Shown piece after piece: positions 5,641 through 15,397 of a DNA stretch of 24,238 nucleotides (position 1 is the stretch's first letter; each line of letters starts with the position of its first letter). Below the pieces are notes generated by a model that saw only the letters and a program-made list of their open reading frames with translations, made no database searches and was not told the origin of the DNA. Both the position numbers and the translations under genes were made by a program. The DNA is from a virus. The DNA is taken from the IMG/VR virus record IMGVR_UViG_3300038566_000114, positions 1 to 24,238 of that record, one strand, 5' to 3'.

Positions 5641-8600
5641 CTACTTCTCCGAAGGGAATCCTTCAGTAACTCTTTCAGCACCACGAACCCACCACAGGTT
5701 TGTGACAGGCATGATACGCTTGAGATTCCTGATCTGGGACTCTGTAGGGCGTTCCCCATTTGCCAGAGCCTTCCCAATACCATATGCGGTTGAGAAGGTT
5801 CTGTCTAGGAATCCTAGAGCAGGGGCATCCAAGGTTGACTGAGCACCACCATAACCGGCGGCACCAAGCTGGAGAAGACCTGCCACTGGGTTGAACGAAC
5901 CCCAGAGTGGGGCACGAGCCAGTATGATAGCAATGTTCTTCTCGGGCTCCTCTGTCCACTTTTCCATAGCCTCGTCAATAGTGAGACCGTTGTATACCGT
6001 GTCCCGGTACATCTGGTTCAATATTTCTGAGGCAAGCCATGTTGCAAAGAACGCAGCCTGCTTGTGGTACGCCATAGACCCCACACGGGACATTGTAGCG
6101 GCTTGGAAAGCCATAGCCCACGAGGTAAAGGTAGTGAGCAGGTTGATCCAAGGGCTGTCACCAAATGCTCCTGAACTGGATGCCTTGGTAAGTGCAGAGG
6201 GTGTAGCAATGAGATTCTGAGAATCATGCCACGCCATTCTACGCAGTCTCTTGTCAAGTTCCTGGGCAAGAACCCTGTCTTGTCCGTCTAACTGTAAGAT
6301 CAAAGACCTCATGCGGTCAGGATGTGATAGAGCCTTACGATCTTTGGCGTTGATCTCCTTGGCAATACGGAGCATATCAGGGTCAAACAACCCATAGTGC
6401 TTCATACGCCTGAATCTGTCAATAGGAATGCCGATCTCTCGTGCAATCCGCTTGGCTTCCTTGATATCAGGGATGACACGCTGCACATCCATAGCGGCAA
6501 TCTTATCAAACTTTCTACGCACAGCCCATAGGTCACTATAGGTTGCATTGTAGTTCATGTGCTTTAGAGCACCAGTGCCGGGTCTCTCCAAAGAGACAAG
6601 TCGTGTGACATCAACAAGAAGCTGAGAACCCTTCACCCAGTTAGAGTTCTGATGCTCTTTACTCAGGTTAGCACCGGGGTGTGCAAACAGTCGGCTGGGG
6701 TACTGCTCAATAGCACCTTCAAACCCAAGACTCTTCGCATGGCCGGAGGATATGAAGTGCTTGAGGAAGTCACCCGTGTTCTGCACAAGGTTGACATAGG
6801 TAGCCGTTCTGGAGATAACACGGGGGGCTGTCATTACTCCGCCCTCTGAGGCAAGAATAGTTGGGCCAATGCCAGCAAGAGCCGCAGCGGATGTAGCACT
6901 GCCTAGTGTATAGGCAGCCCTCTGTCCCTCTGCCCTTTGCTTCATCCTGTGGGCATTGCTGAGGTCTGTAGTCTCGAAGATTTTTACAAGATCTTGTGCC
7001 TCTTTGTTCCCAGCAGCCATGTTCCTAAGTGCTTCAGTAAGCTCTCTCCAGGTGATCGTCTGCCCTGCGGCTTCCGAGATAGCAGACCCACGGTGTACAT
7101 TATACCCTGTGGACATCCTGTAACGGTGGATGATGCTGGTTGGGTCCAGTTCAATAGCACCTGTCTTCAGCACATCCTCAGACAGCAGCACCGCCTGCTC
7201 AATCTTCCTTGCCTTGTTGGACTGGACATAGTTGTTGACCTGCCGAGCCGCTGATGTATCCCCTCGGAATGGGGTATGGTAAGGGCTGTCAGCCATATTC
7301 GCATCAGGGTCGTGGCTGTAGTTCTTGGCCTGCTTACGCCAGATAGCAATCTCTGCCTCAGTCTTCAGAGACTCATCGAGAGCATTCAGATAGTCCTGAC
7401 GGTACTTCTCGTTGATCTCAGAGACCTTGTTAGGAATCAACATCTCACCAGTCACATCATCTACACGGGTAGAAAAGTCAGGTGGGACTTCCTTGGAGAA
7501 GATATGCCTAGGGGCTTCTGGGTCTTTGAGCAGATACCCAAGACGAGCCAGTGTATTGTTGTGTACATCGGCTGTCAGGATGTCAGCAGGCTTGTAGGCC
7601 CCACGAAGGTCCCTGTAGTATGATCCCACCATAGCAGACTCCATCTCTTCTGTGATGTTATCTGCGAGGTAAGTGGGGAAATAGTTGTCTTGGTAGTTCT
7701 CGATAACCCGATATTGGACACCCTGACGGCCCATATCATCAAAGTAGTCCCGCATCATACCGGAGACAACCTTGGTTTCTGGGCGAGCATCCTCTAGACC
7801 AGCAGCAGCACGGGCGTTGTTGATGAGGAGTTCACGCCCCACATCATCAGACCTGTCCTTAAGCATGGCCTCCTGCTGCCTCTGGAGGGGATCTACGATG
7901 CTAATCTCATCAGCCATTACCCTCTCAGCAGTGCTAAATGTCACCGTACCGTCGGGGTGTAGTAGTTTCTCATGTTCAGCAAGTGGTCCGTTGTCAATAA
8001 CACCAAATAGGCGGGCAATGACACGCTGAACCTTATCCTCGGAGGCCATAGCACGCTTGACCTTTATAGCCGGGGCCAAAGTGCCGGTAAGCTTACCTAG
8101 TTTGGAGTTCAGAATCCAGTTGTAGAGCCCATGACTGGGTGATGCTTCTACAACACCCTCATCACTAAACAACTCCTGAACCTTGGCTACACGGGCCTTG
8201 TGGGTAGGCTGTGAGGCAATGGGGATATCCTCTGCCTTTCTACGCATAGCATCCACAAAGCCCTCAACCTTGACAGCATTGCCTGTATCATCCAGACGGA
8301 ACTGCTTTACAAGGTCATCGTGGTTCAGTTCAGCCTCTCGCAAAGCCCGTCGAGCCTTGGAGATTGCCTTCTGATCCCCAGACTGTATAACCTTCTTCAG
8401 AGCCTCTGTAAGTTCCCATACCTTCTTCTTAGCCAAGGACATCTTGGTAGGGGGAATCTCACCAGAGTCCATTGCTCTTTGCAGAGGAGATATCGTGTCA
8501 CCATCAGCGACCTTTGTAAAGGACATAAGCTCATCATGCGTAGGTAGGCCTTCACGGATATACCTTGCAACGGTCTGAGCAGTCTTGGAGTCCTCGATCT

Positions 8601-9909
8601 TAACACCACCTTCAGCAAACAGGTCCCCAAGTTCTTGGAGTTCTCTACGCTGCTGGGGATGGTACATAACAGCAGTATACTGGTCAAGGGTGTCCAGAGA
8701 CTTCATATGCTCTACATCAATAGGCAGATCATACGACAGTGGCTGTGCTCTACGCCTACGGCCAATCACCTCTGTCTGTAGATTAATGACACCCGTGTTC
8801 TCCATGATGCTTCTGTTTGTGAAGGGCAGGGAGTTGTTGATAGCACGGACACCAAGTTCAGACATTGCAAGACCAAGGACACCACCAATACCGGCTTGAA
8901 GCCAAGGCACATCGAGGTCTTCCCCAGGGGCTTTAGCTGCGATACTAAAGTCATAGGACTGCTGTGCGTATCCCATAGCGGCACCGTAGGCACCGCCTGT
9001 GGCTGTGAATCCACCTTGCAGGATAGCACGGGATGTCAGACTACGGCCTTGTTCAGCAGCCGTTCTTGCGGCAACCTGTGTAGGACCTTCTGCAATAAAC
9101 TGAGCAATACTGGCCGTGTAGTCCCTACCTGTGATCTTCGCCATAGCAGCAGCCCGTTGCTCCACTGTACCTGTAGCAGCCATGCGGACAAGGCTCTTCT
9201 TGAGGCGATTCTTAGCAACAGCAGTAGCCCCTACAGAAAGTAGGAGCATGGGGTCTGTACCAATCTGTATGGCGACCGCTGACACTGCGGCCATCTTGCT
9301 ACGGATAGGCATCTGCTCTTTAGCGACCTGCAGCCACTGACGGCCCTGAATAACCTCTGACAACTTAGGCCAAGCGTTTGCAAAGTCCTCTGCTGAACTG
9401 ATCTGGATACCGCTGAGGGCTTCAGGGCTAAAGCCATTCTGTAGCAGCACACGCTGGAACAGGGGGTCAAAGGTATTCCACAGGTCTTTGATAGGAACCG
9501 TGCTGGCCTTACGCTGGGCAAAGCCGTTCTCCAGGTCTTCGGGAAGTTCGAGATACCAACCATCCTCATACTGAACTGTGAACGGGCCGGGCATGGAGAT
9601 ACCATCTTGGGAGCTATCAGCCACAAAGCCAAACAGGTAATCAGCACCACCAGACAGCATAATACGACCGAAACCCGAAAGCTCCTCTGTAGCGCGAGCA
9701 CCCTGGATGAGCCTTGCCGCAAGAGCCTTAGCAAAAGTGTCGTCTAAACCTAGAAAGGACTTAGAATCTGGCCGCAGCAGGGTAGGCTTACCGGAGTAGG
9801 TGAGGAATACCCGCTCAAAGGGGTCCGGGAAAGCGGCATTACGGATATCCGAAGCCAACGGAGCGTCAAACGGGTTGGGCACCGCTGGGCCGAATGGTAG
9901 TGCTGTCAT
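5641..9909 (-). CDS. Internal virion protein D (T7 gp16-like)
   Basis: A 1422-aa internal core protein, comparable to T7 gp16 (1318 aa), which is ejected at infection and helps DNA cross the cell envelope. Long helical charged regions alternate with hydrophobic patches, for example near residues 205-235 and in the C-terminal third (YTLGSATSAAALAGIG, WINLLTTFTSWAMAFQ). The C-terminus ends with a tail near RIMPVTNLWWVRG, similar to the closing motif of gp16-type proteins. No lytic transglycosylase motif (ES near GLMQ) is visible, unlike T7 gp16. AAGGAAAG precedes the ATG and the gp15-like gene stops 9 nt upstream. Confidence 0.88.
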   Translation of the reverse strand: MTALPFGPAVPNPFDAPLASDIRNAAFPDPFERVFLTYSGKPTLLRPDSKSFLGLDDTFAKALAARLIQGARATEELSGFGRIMLSGGADYLFGFVADSSQDGISMPGPFTVQYEDGWYLELPEDLENGFAQRKASTVPIKDLWNTFDPLFQRVLLQNGFSPEALSGIQISSAEDFANAWPKLSEVIQGRQWLQVAKEQMPIRSKMAAVSAVAIQIGTDPMLLLSVGATAVAKNRLKKSLVRMAATGTVEQRAAAMAKITGRDYTASIAQFIAEGPTQVAARTAAEQGRSLTSRAILQGGFTATGGAYGAAMGYAQQSYDFSIAAKAPGEDLDVPWLQAGIGGVLGLAMSELGVRAINNSLPFTNRSIMENTGVINLQTEVIGRRRRAQPLSYDLPIDVEHMKSLDTLDQYTAVMYHPQQRRELQELGDLFAEGGVKIEDSKTAQTVARYIREGLPTHDELMSFTKVADGDTISPLQRAMDSGEIPPTKMSLAKKKVWELTEALKKVIQSGDQKAISKARRALREAELNHDDLVKQFRLDDTGNAVKVEGFVDAMRRKAEDIPIASQPTHKARVAKVQELFSDEGVVEASPSHGLYNWILNSKLGKLTGTLAPAIKVKRAMASEDKVQRVIARLFGVIDNGPLAEHEKLLHPDGTVTFSTAERVMADEISIVDPLQRQQEAMLKDRSDDVGRELLINNARAAAGLEDARPETKVVSGMMRDYFDDMGRQGVQYRVIENYQDNYFPTYLADNITEEMESAMVGSYYRDLRGAYKPADILTADVHNNTLARLGYLLKDPEAPRHIFSKEVPPDFSTRVDDVTGEMLIPNKVSEINEKYRQDYLNALDESLKTEAEIAIWRKQAKNYSHDPDANMADSPYHTPFRGDTSAARQVNNYVQSNKARKIEQAVLLSEDVLKTGAIELDPTSIIHRYRMSTGYNVHRGSAISEAAGQTITWRELTEALRNMAAGNKEAQDLVKIFETTDLSNAHRMKQRAEGQRAAYTLGSATSAAALAGIGPTILASEGGVMTAPRVISRTATYVNLVQNTGDFLKHFISSGHAKSLGFEGAIEQYPSRLFAHPGANLSKEHQNSNWVKGSQLLVDVTRLVSLERPGTGALKHMNYNATYSDLWAVRRKFDKIAAMDVQRVIPDIKEAKRIAREIGIPIDRFRRMKHYGLFDPDMLRIAKEINAKDRKALSHPDRMRSLILQLDGQDRVLAQELDKRLRRMAWHDSQNLIATPSALTKASSSGAFGDSPWINLLTTFTSWAMAFQAATMSRVGSMAYHKQAAFFATWLASEILNQMYRDTVYNGLTIDEAMEKWTEEPEKNIAIILARAPLWGSFNPVAGLLQLGAAGYGGAQSTLDAPALGFLDRTFSTAYGIGKALANGERPTESQIRNLKRIMPVTNLWWVRGAERVTEGFPSEK

Positions 9910-9918
9910 TATCTTTCC

Positions 9919-12402
9919 TTATTTCGTACTAGCAGAGATGTCTGAGCGTCCGGGTATACTGATCGTGAAGACCATGACCGCACCTTTATTCTTCTGTCCC
10001 TGTGGGTTGAGGTATCGAGGTCCACGGCTCTGGAAGAACCCATTGTTAAAGTTTACAATACCAATCTCAAGGTTCTGCCCCTCTACTTGGAGCATAACAG
10101 GGACAGATGTATTGGAGGCAAGACTTGGCTTCACCACAATCTTAACCTTACCATCCTCTGCAAGCTGTTGAAGTCTCTTGGTCTCTTCTTGGATACTGGC
10201 TCCAGAGTCTCTTCCAAGTTGGAGACGCAGTTGTTGTGCTGCGTGCTCCCAGATGTTGTTGGTCTCTCCACCAGACATGGTGTTGGCAAGGTATCTTTGT
10301 AGAGGCACCTCATTACTAGGGTCACTTAGAGCCTCTGATACATCTGTAGATCTCCAGCCAATAGCTTCTGGGATAGCCTGTGAGGGGGTAATAGCAAAGA
10401 AGTCTCTACCTCCAGGTGTGTCTGCCGGTTCCCAGATAGCATAGAGACCTACTTGGTCTAGATGCTCCTTGATCTTCTCAGCAAGAACCTTGGGGTTAGT
10501 CGCTGATCCAGGGATGGATTCTAGAGGCACAAGGTTGAGCAGTCTGTTCGCAGCCTTCTCATCCAATGCATAGTTCTTATGCTTGCTCCAAACACCAGCA
10601 CCCATGAAGGCACGAGCAAAGTCGTGGGACTTCACAGCCTCATGTACAGTGGCATCTTCGTTGTTACCAACCTTGAATCGTGCCTGCTGATACTGGGCAA
10701 GGTTCCTATTGTAGTTCTCCAGTGTGGGGTCCTGACTCAGCAGGGTCTCCTTGAGGGCATACCGCTGTGCAGGACTTCCTACTTGCTGGGAAAGGAGTTC
10801 ATCTATACGGTCCCCACCCAACTCTTCAACAGCAGCCCTGACAATCAGGAAACCATCTTCCGAGGAGAAGTAGTTTTGATTGGATAGGAATGAGTTTAGG
10901 AATCCACGCTCATGCCGAGTGCCTGCAATACGGTCTGCGATGATAGCAGCACGCAAAGGCAGGTTTGTTGAAGCATCTGCCAGCAATGAGTTATATTGCT
11001 CTGGGCCTGTGACAGTCATACCACCAATGTCTCTTGATGCTCCTTCTGGGAACAAGTCAGAGGCTAGGGTAGTGTTCGCCATAGACGCCGCTGATGCTGT
11101 CACCCAGTCGTCTAGCGTAGCGTCCATGAGTGAGTTGAAGTCACCATCGGAAGCCGACACAGGGTTGAGCATATTTCGCACAGCCTGAGTCTGGAACTTT
11201 GTAAGAGACGGTGCATCAGGAGTCTGCATAAGTTTCTTGGATGCTGACACCACTGCATTCTTGAACGCACCGTTAGGTCCTGACTCTGGGAGTTGGGAGA
11301 TATCAGCAATAGTGAATGCTTCTTGACCGTAGGCTTCTGATAGGGCGGATCTCGCCATAGAATCTACAGCCTGATTCGCAGCCTCTACACCAAACTCAAC
11401 AACAGTGGAGGACCACTTTCTACCAAAGTTGTCACTCACAGCAGCCCCGTATGCCTCGTTACCAGCGGCAACAGCAGCGGAGAGTTTGTTCCTTACGGAG
11501 GGGCCTGTTACATGCTGAAGTGCCTCCCATGCGGATGCTGTACCATGCAGTATACCATCGGTATCACCAAGGTTGCTGGCTGTCTGGATATCGTTGAGAA
11601 TGGCATCAGCAAGGAACTGCGATGCCCTGTCCATATCCACATCAGCAACCTTCATCTTATCCTCAAACTGTTGCCATGAGATGTCACGACGGGAGAACCC
11701 GTTGACGGCACTCTTGGCAATGTCTGTGTTGGTCTTGATACGCTGCTGCTCTAGGTTACTCTCAAACTTCTGCTGGAACTGATTGTTGATGCCTATGACA
11801 GTTCGGGCAATGTTTTCTCTAGCTGCATCTGTAAGTACATCGGCAGCCCTCTCAGGCATGTTATCAATAACAACATCCTCAATAGCCGCCTGCCTATCGG
11901 AGTAGTCAGGGATTCTAAGGATCTGTTTTCTTGTGTCTTCATCCGCAAGAGCCTCCATAACAGCAGGCATAACCTTCAGGTCTACGAAAGCATCAGCAGC
12001 GGCCTCAAACTTACGCTCTGCTTTCTGGGCAAAGGCTGTTCGTGTGCTTTCGCCCATAGAGGCCACCTCAGACTCAAACCGTGTGCCAGCAAACTTCTTA
12101 GCAGCGGCATCGTAGGCGTAGAGGAAAGCACTCTCCTTGTTGGGGTCTCTCTGGGCTTCCTGCTGGAGCCTGATCAGGTTCGCAGACGATGCTTCATAAG
12201 CACTCTGCAACTCCTCATCTGACTTACGCTTGTCCTGCTCTTGAATAGCACCGATGGTCCCAACAGCCTGCTGTACAAGACCAAGGAGATTCCCAGCCGT
12301 GTTATCCGCTACAGGAGTAAAACTACCTGGGCTTACATTCCCAACCCCCGTAGGGATACCGGGTGAACTAGACAATCCTACTTGGGGTCGTATTCTACTC
12401 AT
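9919..12402 (-). CDS. Internal virion protein C (T7 gp15-like)
   Basis: An 827-aa mostly helical protein with a Pro/Gly/Ser-rich first 35 residues, then long Ala/Glu/Gln/Arg helices. T7 gp15 has 747 aa and forms the middle of the internal core and the periplasmic part of the ejection channel. Assignment is by size, composition and position between the gp14- and gp16-like genes. Translation start is 10 nt after the gp14-like stop; Shine-Dalgarno is weak (AAGAG), so coupling to the upstream gene is likely. No enzyme motif is visible. Confidence 0.85.
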   Translation of the reverse strand: MSRIRPQVGLSSSPGIPTGVGNVSPGSFTPVADNTAGNLLGLVQQAVGTIGAIQEQDKRKSDEELQSAYEASSANLIRLQQEAQRDPNKESAFLYAYDAAAKKFAGTRFESEVASMGESTRTAFAQKAERKFEAAADAFVDLKVMPAVMEALADEDTRKQILRIPDYSDRQAAIEDVVIDNMPERAADVLTDAARENIARTVIGINNQFQQKFESNLEQQRIKTNTDIAKSAVNGFSRRDISWQQFEDKMKVADVDMDRASQFLADAILNDIQTASNLGDTDGILHGTASAWEALQHVTGPSVRNKLSAAVAAGNEAYGAAVSDNFGRKWSSTVVEFGVEAANQAVDSMARSALSEAYGQEAFTIADISQLPESGPNGAFKNAVVSASKKLMQTPDAPSLTKFQTQAVRNMLNPVSASDGDFNSLMDATLDDWVTASAASMANTTLASDLFPEGASRDIGGMTVTGPEQYNSLLADASTNLPLRAAIIADRIAGTRHERGFLNSFLSNQNYFSSEDGFLIVRAAVEELGGDRIDELLSQQVGSPAQRYALKETLLSQDPTLENYNRNLAQYQQARFKVGNNEDATVHEAVKSHDFARAFMGAGVWSKHKNYALDEKAANRLLNLVPLESIPGSATNPKVLAEKIKEHLDQVGLYAIWEPADTPGGRDFFAITPSQAIPEAIGWRSTDVSEALSDPSNEVPLQRYLANTMSGGETNNIWEHAAQQLRLQLGRDSGASIQEETKRLQQLAEDGKVKIVVKPSLASNTSVPVMLQVEGQNLEIGIVNFNNGFFQSRGPRYLNPQGQKNKGAVMVFTISIPGRSDISASTK

Positions 12403-12411
12403 ATTATGCTC

Positions 12412-12915
12412 TTAGGTAACTGGTATCTTGAATGATGGGATAGAGAAGCCCGGACCTTGGATAGCTGCCGTAGATGTGGTTGCGGGTGCTGCTGCTGACC
12501 CTAACCCTCCTAGGCTGCTTCCGAGCATATAGCCCTGTAGACCGCCCTGTATGCTAGCAAATAGAGGACTCTGGTAGGCGGCATCTGCTCGCTGTTGTGC
12601 TTGCAGGTTGGAAAGTCGTAGGTTTGTGTTAACAGCACCCTGCTGGGCAATACCAGCGTAGCCTGCTGACTGTTGGGCAGCCAGAGCAGAGGCACTGCCA
12701 GCAACGCCACGAGCAGCAGAGGTAGCCCGAAGGCTTCCCTCTAACTGGGCGAAGTCTCTAGCCAGAGATTCCTTCTGCCTGTTTGCTGCTACTGTGTTGG
12801 CTGCCTTCTGCTGTGCTGCGGCTCTCTGGGCTGCTTGATTATTCTCAGACGCTTGTATGCCTGATAGGGCAGCCCCACCAACAGTAAGGCCAATAGTAAG
12901 GGGGTCGAATCCCAT
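12412..12915 (-). CDS. Internal virion protein B (T7 gp14-like)
   Basis: 167 aa (T7 gp14: 196 aa). It begins MGFDPLTIGLTVGGAALSGI, a hydrophobic N-terminal segment, then an Ala/Gln-rich helical region (NNQAAQRAAAQQKAANTVAA) and a Gly/Ala-rich C-terminal third, as expected for the core protein that inserts into the outer membrane during ejection. The start at 12915 is chosen over an upstream in-frame ATG at 13092 because AAGGAGG is correctly placed and because the longer frame would run 176 nt into the tail tubular B gene. The two genes are separated by a single base. Confidence 0.85.
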   Translation of the reverse strand: MGFDPLTIGLTVGGAALSGIQASENNQAAQRAAAQQKAANTVAANRQKESLARDFAQLEGSLRATSAARGVAGSASALAAQQSAGYAGIAQQGAVNTNLRLSNLQAQQRADAAYQSPLFASIQGGLQGYMLGSSLGGLGSAAAPATTSTAAIQGPGFSIPSFKIPVT

Positions 12916-12916
12916 A

Positions 12917-15397
12917 TCAGCCTCCTTGTGCTGTAGGTTGGTAGGCCCCTGCCTGTAGATCCCCAACAAACTCCATGTTGGTGATCTCTGACTGGAAGGG
13001 GGTATCGTTGAATAGTCGAATCTCCGTGTCGGCACCTCGCCCACGGATATGCACACGCTTGCGTGCAGATGCCTGAAGACCTGTAGCCCCAAGGATCATA
13101 GAACCAATACGGTTGGCAAGGTATCGTGTCGTCTTTGCGGGTCTACCCGGTGGAGTCACAATGACATCCAGAGTCGTAGTATTCCGCATGTAGATTTCCA
13201 TATAGAGCAACTGTAGGGCACCAAAGATGGTTTGCCCCTGCTGGTCCTTGGGATAAATCTTGGATAGGGTGCAGTCCATGTTGTAGGACTTGCCTACAAA
13301 GCAGGGGTGGGCAGAGAAGTTACCGTTGATCGTCAGGGTTGTTACACCCCCTGATGATCCAGTAGTCGCTGCTACCTTGATACCCTTCTGATTCCCCCAC
13401 CCAGCACCAAGAACAACAGTGTCCATATCGGCATCCAGGAATGGGAGAGTAAAGGTGGTCTGCTTTGTGGATGAACTGTAGACACCCGTGAGGCTCTGTT
13501 TACGATCTATGAGGAGTCGGTAACTTAGAGACCCGTTGGCATCACTCTCGTTATTAGGGGTAGCCAGAGGCATAGACTCCAACCAAGTATCCGTACCGTC
13601 TGTAAACATGATGTACAGCAGGTCTGATACAGTCTTGTAGCCAAGGATGGTGAATGAGTTATCAAACACCCACCTACACCAAGCATTCTGAATCTTCTGG
13701 TTGATGTTCCAGTGTGAGAATAGGCAGTAGATGGTATTAGGTTCATCACGAGAACTACACAACACAATGTTGTTGTTCTCACTGGCAGCAAACCTGTCTA
13801 GGTTGTCGGGGATGTAACGCTCCACATGCTTTGTAGAGTTTACACCGATGTTTGCATCAGCATCATAGTTGTAGAAATACTCCCACACATAGGAGAAGCT
13901 ACCCTGATTACTGGAGAAGTACAACTGCTGGCCTATCCGTGTTGGGTATGCCTGAGAGTCAGATTTGTAGTTGGATGTGGCAATGAGGTTCGTGTCTTTA
14001 GGGGTAAAGGCATTCTGAGACTTAACCTCAAACTGTTGTCCACCGTCTGCGAACACAACCATCGTCTTATCGAAAGGAACCATGAACTGCACATCGTGGA
14101 TATCCTCTGCTGCCAAAGGTAGGTCAATAGGATCTGAGTCCACAACATTCGTCCAGTCATCCACCCACAGGTTGAACAAGTCACCTGCTTGGGAGGCAAA
14201 GACATACGGGCCTGCCCCAAACCACATCCTATCCTGGAAGATAGAGATGTCCTGAATGGGGTTGCCGATGAACTCTGGGCCTGGGTTTGTAATATCATCC
14301 CCAGACATGCGATCATTCCACTTAATCACATCTAGTGAGAAGGTATCTGCATCCTCATCGTAGATAATACGAATAGGGAATGATCCGGCCTCTACCTCGT
14401 TACCGTCCTCTGGAGGAGGCACACGGGTATACCAAGGACCTGACTCATCAGGGCTCGTGTGGAGAGCAGCAATGATCTTGTAGAAGCCTACAGGATAGCC
14501 GTTCTGAGCCGACACAAGGTTGATATAATCATCTACATCCCACTGGCTGTTTGTGTATGTTCCACCGTCATTGGGGAACCGCATGACAGCCTGTGCGGAG
14601 ACATTGCTGTAGGATGGGGCTACGCCACCGAGATGGGTGGGGGCGGTCTTATTGACAATGAAGGTAGTATCACCGAATGTCAGCAGTCGATACTTTGTAC
14701 GGGCATCACCACTACCGTACCGTAGGTACGCTATGGTCTTGGGGATAGCCGTGGTAAGACTGTGTGCTACGCCTGCTACAGACCCAGCGGACAGTGTGAT
14801 CTCTGTGCCAGCCAAGGCATTGGCCTCACTACTGGCAAGCTGGACACGGTTGGCTGTCGTAGACTTGATGACATAGTATACCGTAGTGTCCACAAGACCT
14901 GTGGGGGCTGTGCCACCGCCGTCTGAATAAGTAACAGCATCCCCTGTCTCTATGTAGTCATAGAAGTAGGGGGTGACTGCAATCTCATCTGAGGCAACAA
15001 TGAGTACACTACTGTCGGTAAGGTCTAGACTTGTAGCGTCCAGTACTGGCGTGGATTCAATACTCACTGTCTTCTTTGCCCCAGATGAATCAAATATCTG
15101 GAGTCTGTCTGCCTGCACGGTCTGCTGATCGTCAAGCATGACAAAGAACCTGTCACTGTTGCTACGATCTATCCCGTGAAAGAACCACTTAGTAGAGGCA
15201 TCACCAGAAAGATCAAGGTATCCAGTGTCGGTGTCTGGAGAGTTGATGTAAGTAGTACCAAACCTTTTCTCAAGACCTCGCTGTAGAAACATGTTAACAT
15301 TGTCTGCATCCTCCAACTGGTTAGGGTCTCTGAAAGGTTCTGGTTGTCTGGATACACCCCCGGTCAGCGGGGACGCAGGGATTCTCCATTGTGGCAT
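12917..15397 (-). CDS. Tail tubular protein B (T7 gp12-like, nozzle)
   Basis: 826 aa, against 794 in T7 gp12, the hexameric nozzle of the short tail. The N-terminus (MPQWRIPASPLTGGVSRQP) is typical: these proteins open with a segment about lack of bias to Q-P and contain LEDADNVNMFLQRGLEKRFG, matching the conserved gp12 N-terminal pattern. Later signatures include DISIFQDRMWFGAGPYVFAS, a beta-propeller-like strand typical of the family. The ATG at 15397 overlaps the methyltransferase stop as TAATG with GGAG upstream; a GTG 12 nt earlier is possible but less likely. In T7-like phages this gene normally follows tail tubular A directly; here a methyltransferase lies between them. Confidence 0.93.
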   Translation of the reverse strand: MPQWRIPASPLTGGVSRQPEPFRDPNQLEDADNVNMFLQRGLEKRFGTTYINSPDTDTGYLDLSGDASTKWFFHGIDRSNSDRFFVMLDDQQTVQADRLQIFDSSGAKKTVSIESTPVLDATSLDLTDSSVLIVASDEIAVTPYFYDYIETGDAVTYSDGGGTAPTGLVDTTVYYVIKSTTANRVQLASSEANALAGTEITLSAGSVAGVAHSLTTAIPKTIAYLRYGSGDARTKYRLLTFGDTTFIVNKTAPTHLGGVAPSYSNVSAQAVMRFPNDGGTYTNSQWDVDDYINLVSAQNGYPVGFYKIIAALHTSPDESGPWYTRVPPPEDGNEVEAGSFPIRIIYDEDADTFSLDVIKWNDRMSGDDITNPGPEFIGNPIQDISIFQDRMWFGAGPYVFASQAGDLFNLWVDDWTNVVDSDPIDLPLAAEDIHDVQFMVPFDKTMVVFADGGQQFEVKSQNAFTPKDTNLIATSNYKSDSQAYPTRIGQQLYFSSNQGSFSYVWEYFYNYDADANIGVNSTKHVERYIPDNLDRFAASENNNIVLCSSRDEPNTIYCLFSHWNINQKIQNAWCRWVFDNSFTILGYKTVSDLLYIMFTDGTDTWLESMPLATPNNESDANGSLSYRLLIDRKQSLTGVYSSSTKQTTFTLPFLDADMDTVVLGAGWGNQKGIKVAATTGSSGGVTTLTINGNFSAHPCFVGKSYNMDCTLSKIYPKDQQGQTIFGALQLLYMEIYMRNTTTLDVIVTPPGRPAKTTRYLANRIGSMILGATGLQASARKRVHIRGRGADTEIRLFNDTPFQSEITNMEFVGDLQAGAYQPTAQGG

